NCBI GenBank assembly: GCA_048595745.1
Contig: CP184361.1
Reading direction: 5' to 3' (one strand)
Length of the DNA: 64,000 bases
Origin: Aquipseudomonas alcaligenes_A
Lineage (GTDB): Bacteria > Pseudomonadota > Gammaproteobacteria > Pseudomonadales > Pseudomonadaceae
Made by a program: the position numbers and the translations under genes. The stretch's first letter is position 1. Each line of letters begins with the position of its first letter. Below the pieces are notes generated by a model. That model did not search any database, had not been told where the DNA came from, and saw only the letters and a list, made by a program, of their open reading frames with translations. Shown here in pieces: positions 59,728 to 64,000 of the stretch.

Positions 59728-60177
59728 ATGCGCATGATCGCGTTCTCGGCAACGCTGCTCGCCTTCGCCCTGAGCGGCTGCACCAGCCACGGCGGCGGCG
59801 AGCATGTGCAGATGCGCCTGACCGGCACGGCGAAGAACGCCGGCCGGATCGGCCAGGCCACGCTGTCGCCGCGCGGCGAGCTGACCGACGTGTCGATCTT
59901 CGTCAGCGGCGTGCCCTTCGGCGTGACCTTGCCGGTGCGCCTGTTCGCCTATGTCTACCCCGGCAGCTGCGCGGCAAGGGGCACGCAGCCGAGCCACGCG
60001 TTGAACAACACGGTGCTGACCGAGCACCGCGGCTCGGCCGATGGCTGGCGGCTGTCGCGCATCGCCAAGGTGCCACTGGCCGCGCTGCGCGCCACGCCGC
60101 ACGCGCTGGTGCTGCGCACCGCGCCGGCGGATGGCAGCCAGGACATCTTCTGCGGCGAGATTCCCCAGGGAACCTGA
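59728..60177 (+). CDS. lipoprotein of unknown function
   Basis: A 149-residue lipoprotein (lipobox LSGC, Cys18). The mature region looks beta-rich (LSPRGELTDVSIFVSGVP), with two more cysteines (in YPGSCAARG and IFCGEIP) that may pair. A small YbaY-like or superoxide-dismutase-like fold is conceivable but unproven. It begins 29 bases after the GNAT gene. Confidence 0.75.
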   Translation: MRMIAFSATLLAFALSGCTSHGGGEHVQMRLTGTAKNAGRIGQATLSPRGELTDVSIFVSGVPFGVTLPVRLFAYVYPGSCAARGTQPSHALNNTVLTEHRGSADGWRLSRIAKVPLAALRATPHALVLRTAPADGSQDIFCGEIPQGT

Positions 60178-60251
60178 TGGAATAACCAGCAGTCTCACCA
60201 GCCCCGGCCTTCGCCGGACAGCCCTCCAGGACCACACAGCAAGGACACACC

Positions 60252-60728
60252 ATGACCCTTCGCCCGCTCCCGCTCTTCGCCCTCGCCTGCCTGCTCCCAC
60301 TGGCTGCCTGCGCAGCCACGCCGGAAATCATCAAGCCCTACCCGCAGGCCGGCGAGGGTCAGCAGCGCCATGTGATCGAGGTGCCGCCCCAGGCCAACGA
60401 GGCCGACTACCGGGTGGAGCTGATCGCCGGCAAGACCCTGGACGTGGACTGCAACCAGCAGCATCTGGCTGGCCAGTGGCAACGCAAGAGCGTGCAGGGC
60501 TGGGGCTACGACTATTACGAACTGGAGCAGGTCGGCCCGGGCATGAGCCCCCTGATGGCCTGCCCGGATGAAAGCCGCCGCAAGGCCTTCGTCACCGTGG
60601 GCGGCGAGCCGCTGCTGGTGCGCTACAACAGCAAGCTGCCGCTGGTGGTCTACACCCCGGCCGATGTGCAGGTGCGCTACCGCATCTGGTCTGCCGCCGA
60701 AAACAGCAGCACCGCGACGAAGCGCTGA
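60252..60728 (+). CDS. eco: ecotin, serine-protease inhibitor
   Basis: A 158-residue homologue of the periplasmic inhibitor ecotin, which blocks trypsin-like and elastase-like proteases. The reactive P1 residue Met102 (in PLMACPDE) and the disulfide pair Cys67/Cys104 are present, as are the conserved RYNSKLPLVVYTP and VRYRIWSA. The signal region ends in LAAC (Cys20), a good lipobox, so this ecotin may be membrane-anchored, unlike the soluble E. coli protein. The ATG lies at 60252. Confidence 0.92.
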   Translation: MTLRPLPLFALACLLPLAACAATPEIIKPYPQAGEGQQRHVIEVPPQANEADYRVELIAGKTLDVDCNQQHLAGQWQRKSVQGWGYDYYELEQVGPGMSPLMACPDESRRKAFVTVGGEPLLVRYNSKLPLVVYTPADVQVRYRIWSAAENSSTATKR

Positions 60729-60812
60729 GCGGCTAGCGAGGGCGTCCTGCGGTTGTCTGGAGCTGCGGATTTCACCGACACTCCAGGCCTGCACCATCGA
60801 CAAGGACGCCCG

Positions 60813-61430
60813 ATGCCCCCGCGCCACCCGCTTGCGAAGATCGCGCTGATCCTGCTGCTCAAGCTCGCCATTCTGGCGCTCATAGTCCCTGTCCTGGTGA
60901 TCTCGAACATCCTGGCCATGTCCCCATTCATCCGCCTGGGGTTCTACTGGCCACCGTTTCTCTATGCCTGCGCAGCACTGATTGGCTGCTGCGCCCTCCT
61001 TACATGGCGCAGGCGCGACTGGGGGCCAATCGCCATGGGCTTCGCCACAGTGGCGACTGCAGGTGTGATGTACCTCCACTCGCCCGCCATGCCGGGAAGA
61101 GGCGCAGAGTGGGTTCTCACCGCCCTATCGATGCCTGCTGCAATCAACTTTCTTTATCGCAATCGGGTCACGGAGCCGATGCTGATCTTTTCGGCCCTGA
61201 TCGTTTTGGCCTTCGCCTTCACGGACATCCTGTATCCCGCCGTGCTCCTGCTTTGGGCCTCTTTCTCCGCGGGCTACCCGCTAGGGATGAAGGATGTCTG
61301 GACCACACTGAGAAGCGTTGAAATGCTTCTGGGCGTTGCCCCTACCGCCCTTATCTATTGGCTCGGCAAGCACGGCTACGCCCCCTGGCTGAACAGGCTG
61401 CAGGTGCTGCTGCAGCGCCGCTCCGCATAG
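60813..61430 (+). CDS. multi-pass membrane protein of unknown function
   Basis: A 205-residue protein with about five hydrophobic helices (first from about 10 to 35). No family is recognised. The ATG at 60813 with AAGGAC upstream is preferred over an in-frame start 60 bases earlier, which reads through a poorly conserved leader. Confidence 0.72.
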   Translation: MPPRHPLAKIALILLLKLAILALIVPVLVISNILAMSPFIRLGFYWPPFLYACAALIGCCALLTWRRRDWGPIAMGFATVATAGVMYLHSPAMPGRGAEWVLTALSMPAAINFLYRNRVTEPMLIFSALIVLAFAFTDILYPAVLLLWASFSAGYPLGMKDVWTTLRSVEMLLGVAPTALIYWLGKHGYAPWLNRLQVLLQRRSA

Positions 61431-61537
61431 ACCCCCTCCGTTTACCACGCGACCACTAGGCACCTCAGGGTGCCACCCTCCCCGCCTCCCGCTACAATGC
61501 GCGCCTTGCCGTGCCACGCCTATAAAGAAGAAACACC

Positions 61538-63553
61538 ATGTCCTTGCCGAAGAACCATCTGGAACTGCTCAGCCCTGCCCGCGATGTCGCCATCGCGCGG
61601 GAGGCCATCCTGCATGGGGCCGATGCCGTGTACATCGGCGGGCCGAGCTTCGGCGCGCGGCACAACGCCTGCAACGAGGTGAGCGATATCGCCGAGCTGG
61701 TGAAGTTCGCCCGCCGCTACCACGCGCGGGTGTTCACCACCCTCAACACCATCTTCCACGACGACGAGCTGGAGCAGGTGCGCACGCTGATCCACCAGCT
61801 CTACGACGCTGGCGTCGATGCGCTGATCGTGCAGGACATGGGCGTGATGGAGCTGGATATCCCGCCGATCGAGCTGCATGCCAGCACCCAGACCGACATC
61901 CGCACCCTGGACCGGGCCAAGTTCCTCGACCAGGCCGGCTTCTCCCAGCTGGTGCTGGCGCGCGAGCTGAACCTGCAGGAAATCCGCGCCATCGCCGACG
62001 CCACCGAAGCCTCCATCGAGTTCTTCATCCACGGCGCGCTGTGCGTGGCCTTCTCCGGCCAGTGCAACATTTCCCACGCGCAGACCGGCCGCAGCGCCAA
62101 CCGTGGCGATTGCTCGCAGGCCTGCCGCCTGCCGTACACCCTGAAGGACGACCAGGGCCGCGTGGTGGCCTTCGAGAAACACCTGTTGTCGATGAAGGAC
62201 AACAACCAAAGCGCCAACCTGCGCGCACTGGTCGAAGCCGGCGTGCGCTCGTTCAAGATCGAGGGGCGCTACAAGGACATGGGCTACGTGAAGAACATCA
62301 CCGCCCACTACCGCCAGCTGCTCGACGCCATCCTCGAAGACCGCCCGGACCTGGCCCGCGCCTCCAGCGGCCGCACCGCACACTTCTTCCAGCCCGATCC
62401 GGACAAGACCTTCCACCGCGGCAGCACCGACTACTTCGTCACCGAGCGCAAGGTCGACATCGGCGCCTTCGACTCGCCGACCTTCACCGGCCTGCCGGTG
62501 GGGCATGTCGAGAAGGTGGGCAAGCGTGACCTGATCGCCGTCACCGACACCCCGCTGTCCAACGGCGACGGCCTCAACGTGCTGGTCAAGCGCGAGGTGG
62601 TCGGCTTCCGCGCCAACATCGCCGAGCTGAAGAACGAATTCGAAGAGGATGGCGAGCCGCGCTACCGCTACCGCGTCGAGCCCAACGAGATGCCCGAGGG
62701 CCTGTTCCGTCTGCGCCCGAACCACCCACTGTCGCGCAACCTCGACCACAACTGGCAGCAGGCGCTGCAGAAGACCTCGGCTGAGCGCCGTATCGGCGTG
62801 AGCTGGAAGGTTGTGCTGCGCGAGGAGCAGCTCGGGCTCACCGCCACCAGCGAGGAAGGCATCAGCGTCGATGTAGCGCTGCCCGGCCCCTTCGGCGTGG
62901 CCAACAAGCCGGAGCAGGCACTCGACGGCCTGCGCGATCTACTGACCCAGCTCGGCACCACTGATTACCACGCCCTGGACGTGACGCTGGACGCCCCGCA
63001 GGCGTTCTTCGTGCCCAACTCGCAGCTCAAGGCGCTGCGCCGCGAAGCCGTCGAGAAGCTGACCGAGGCGCGCATCGCTGCCCACCCGCGCGGCAGCCGC
63101 AAGGCCGAGACAAGCCCGCCGCCGGTGTACCCGGAGGCGCACCTGTCGTTCCTCTACAACGTCTACAACCAGAAGGCCCGCGACTTCTACCACCGCCACG
63201 GCGTGCAGCTGATCGACGCCGCCTACGAGGCCCACGAGGAAGAAGGCGAAGTGCCGGTGATGATCACCAAGCACTGCCTGCGCTTCTCCTTCAACCTGTG
63301 CCCCAAGCAGGCCAAGGGCGTCACCGGCGTGCGCACCAAGGTCGCGCCGATGCAGCTGATCCAGGGCGACGAGGTGCTGACCCTGAAGTTCGACTGCAAG
63401 CCCTGTGAGATGCACATCATCGGCAAGATGAAGGGCCATATCCTCAACCAGCCGCAACCGGGCAGCGCGGCCCACAGCAAGATGGTCGCCAGCATCAGCC
63501 CGGAAGACCTGCTCAAGACCATCCGCAACAAGCCGACCGGCTACAGCCACTGA
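61538..63553 (+). CDS. rlhA: 23S rRNA C2501 hydroxylase RlhA (peptidase U32 family)
   Basis: A 671-residue protein of the U32 family, close in length to E. coli RlhA/YdcP (653). It is required for 5-hydroxycytidine at 23S rRNA C2501. The U32 core (ELLSPARDVAIAREAILHGADAVYIGG) is at the N-terminus. Conserved Cys in GALCVAFSGQCNIS and RGDCSQACRLPY are the expected iron-sulfur ligands. A C-terminal RlhA-type extension follows with further conserved cysteines. The related TrhP/YegQ is much shorter, which supports RlhA. Confidence 0.9.
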   Translation: MSLPKNHLELLSPARDVAIAREAILHGADAVYIGGPSFGARHNACNEVSDIAELVKFARRYHARVFTTLNTIFHDDELEQVRTLIHQLYDAGVDALIVQDMGVMELDIPPIELHASTQTDIRTLDRAKFLDQAGFSQLVLARELNLQEIRAIADATEASIEFFIHGALCVAFSGQCNISHAQTGRSANRGDCSQACRLPYTLKDDQGRVVAFEKHLLSMKDNNQSANLRALVEAGVRSFKIEGRYKDMGYVKNITAHYRQLLDAILEDRPDLARASSGRTAHFFQPDPDKTFHRGSTDYFVTERKVDIGAFDSPTFTGLPVGHVEKVGKRDLIAVTDTPLSNGDGLNVLVKREVVGFRANIAELKNEFEEDGEPRYRYRVEPNEMPEGLFRLRPNHPLSRNLDHNWQQALQKTSAERRIGVSWKVVLREEQLGLTATSEEGISVDVALPGPFGVANKPEQALDGLRDLLTQLGTTDYHALDVTLDAPQAFFVPNSQLKALRREAVEKLTEARIAAHPRGSRKAETSPPPVYPEAHLSFLYNVYNQKARDFYHRHGVQLIDAAYEAHEEEGEVPVMITKHCLRFSFNLCPKQAKGVTGVRTKVAPMQLIQGDEVLTLKFDCKPCEMHIIGKMKGHILNQPQPGSAAHSKMVASISPEDLLKTIRNKPTGYSH

Positions 63554-63598
63554 CGGCTATCGACGGCCCAGCCCCGACCCTCTACCCTGTCGGCATCA

Positions 63599-63620
63599 AA
63601 CCTGAAGTTCACTTGAGGTT
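63599..63620 (+). promoter_or_regulatory. MerR-type operator
   Basis: AACCTGAAGT-TC-ACTTGAGGTT is a near-perfect 10-2-10 inverted repeat, the size and symmetry of MerR-family sites. Its right half contains the GAGG used as ribosome binding site by the MerR gene, whose ATG is 5 bases downstream. Autorepression at the translation start, or a leaderless transcript, is likely. Confidence 0.75.
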
Positions 63621-63625
63621 GCCGC

Positions 63626-64000
63626 ATGAAAGAGATGGACATCGGCAAGGTCGCGCGCTGGTCCGGCCTGCCAGCCTCGACCCTGCGCTATTACGAGGAA
63701 CGGGGGCTGATCCGCTCCATCGGCCGCAACGGCCTGAAGCGGGTATTCGGCGAGTCGGTGCTGCAGCGTCTGGCGCTGATTGCCCTGGGGCGCACGGCCG
63801 GTTTCTCGCTGGATGACATCGCCGCGATGCTGGCCGGTCCGGAGATCGACCGCCAGCAACTGGACAGCAAGGCCGACGAACTGGACCAGACCATCCGGCG
63901 CCTAACAGCCATCCGCGACGGCCTGCGCCACGCTGCGGTCTGCCCCGCTGACAACCACCTGGCCTGCCCCAAGTTCCAGCGCCTGATGGACATAGCCGCG
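63626..64000 (+). CDS. MerR-family transcriptional regulator, cut by the right window edge
   Basis: The first 125 codons are in the window; the C-terminus is not. The N-terminal winged helix (DIGKVARWSGLPASTLRYYEERGL) and the following dimerisation helix are typical. Two cysteines, in VCPADNHLACPKF, could bind metal or sense redox, but the motif does not match SoxR exactly. The ATG is at 63626 with GAGG upstream in the operator. Confidence 0.9.
   Translation, partial: MKEMDIGKVARWSGLPASTLRYYEERGLIRSIGRNGLKRVFGESVLQRLALIALGRTAGFSLDDIAAMLAGPEIDRQQLDSKADELDQTIRRLTAIRDGLRHAAVCPADNHLACPKFQRLMDIAA

Overview
The window is a high-GC, densely packed gammaproteobacterial chromosome segment that reads as Pseudomonas. 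The asrA-icp pair, the two-component system upstream of nrdA-nrdB, the cmoAB pair and the many short CCCTCTCCC/GGGAGAGGG palindromes between genes all fit that genus. The palindromes point loosely to the mendocina/alcaligenes side rather than aeruginosa, but this is inference from general familiarity. No rRNA or tRNA gene was seen.

Layout. 1-10.2 kb: cell-envelope and housekeeping genes (a lipoprotein cut by the window edge, an M61-like peptidase, ycgN, a chemoreceptor, the overlapping rnd-ycgL-dehydrogenase operon, an SMP-30-like protein, an acyltransferase, a sulfurtransferase, an AraC regulator). 10.5-17.7 kb: a NIT-like sensor protein, the second Lon protease AsrA with its neighbour Icp (an I42 protease inhibitor), lysoplasmalogenase, cmoA-cmoB (tRNA wobble cmo5U) and a periplasmic binding protein. 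17.7-31.5 kb: a CvfB-like S1 protein, an LtaS-like sulfatase-fold enzyme, a YliI-like dehydrogenase, a pseudouridine synthase, a DEAD-box helicase, the queuosine-precursor transporter yhhQ behind a class-I preQ1-like riboswitch, rarD, an AraC/LysE pair and azoR. 31.6-36.4 kb: a LysR regulator, a hydrolase, ppiA and small genes. 36.4-42.8 kb: an OprO/OprP-type porin with a Pho-box candidate, then a RiPP operon hvfA-hvfB-hvfC-doxX, preceded on the same strand by an RstAB-like two-component system. 43.1-48.0 kb: class Ia ribonucleotide reductase nrdA and nrdB, with a DnaA box and two NrdR boxes exactly 31 bp apart.

48.1-57.6 kb is an accessory island of different base composition. It holds a DNA phosphorothioation operon, dndB-dndC-dndD-dndE, on the minus strand. 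Converging on it is a plus-strand pair: a DUF262/DUF1524 (GmrSD/SspE-like) nuclease and a winged-helix Mrr-family endonuclease. No dndFGH-type restriction genes and no dndA are present. The simplest reading is a defence system in which DndCDE put sulfur into the DNA backbone and the two nucleases act as the restriction arm. The pairing of Dnd-type modification with an SspE-like plus Mrr-like effector pair is the most interesting object here. The island also carries a small three-helix membrane protein overlapping a methyltransferase, and ends at an internally deleted IS3-family element.

57.7-64.0 kb returns to ordinary chromosome: two overlapping lipoprotein genes, a GNAT enzyme, a lipoprotein, an ecotin with a lipobox, a membrane protein, the U32-family 23S rRNA hydroxylase rlhA, and a MerR regulator that runs off the right edge and has a palindromic operator at its start.
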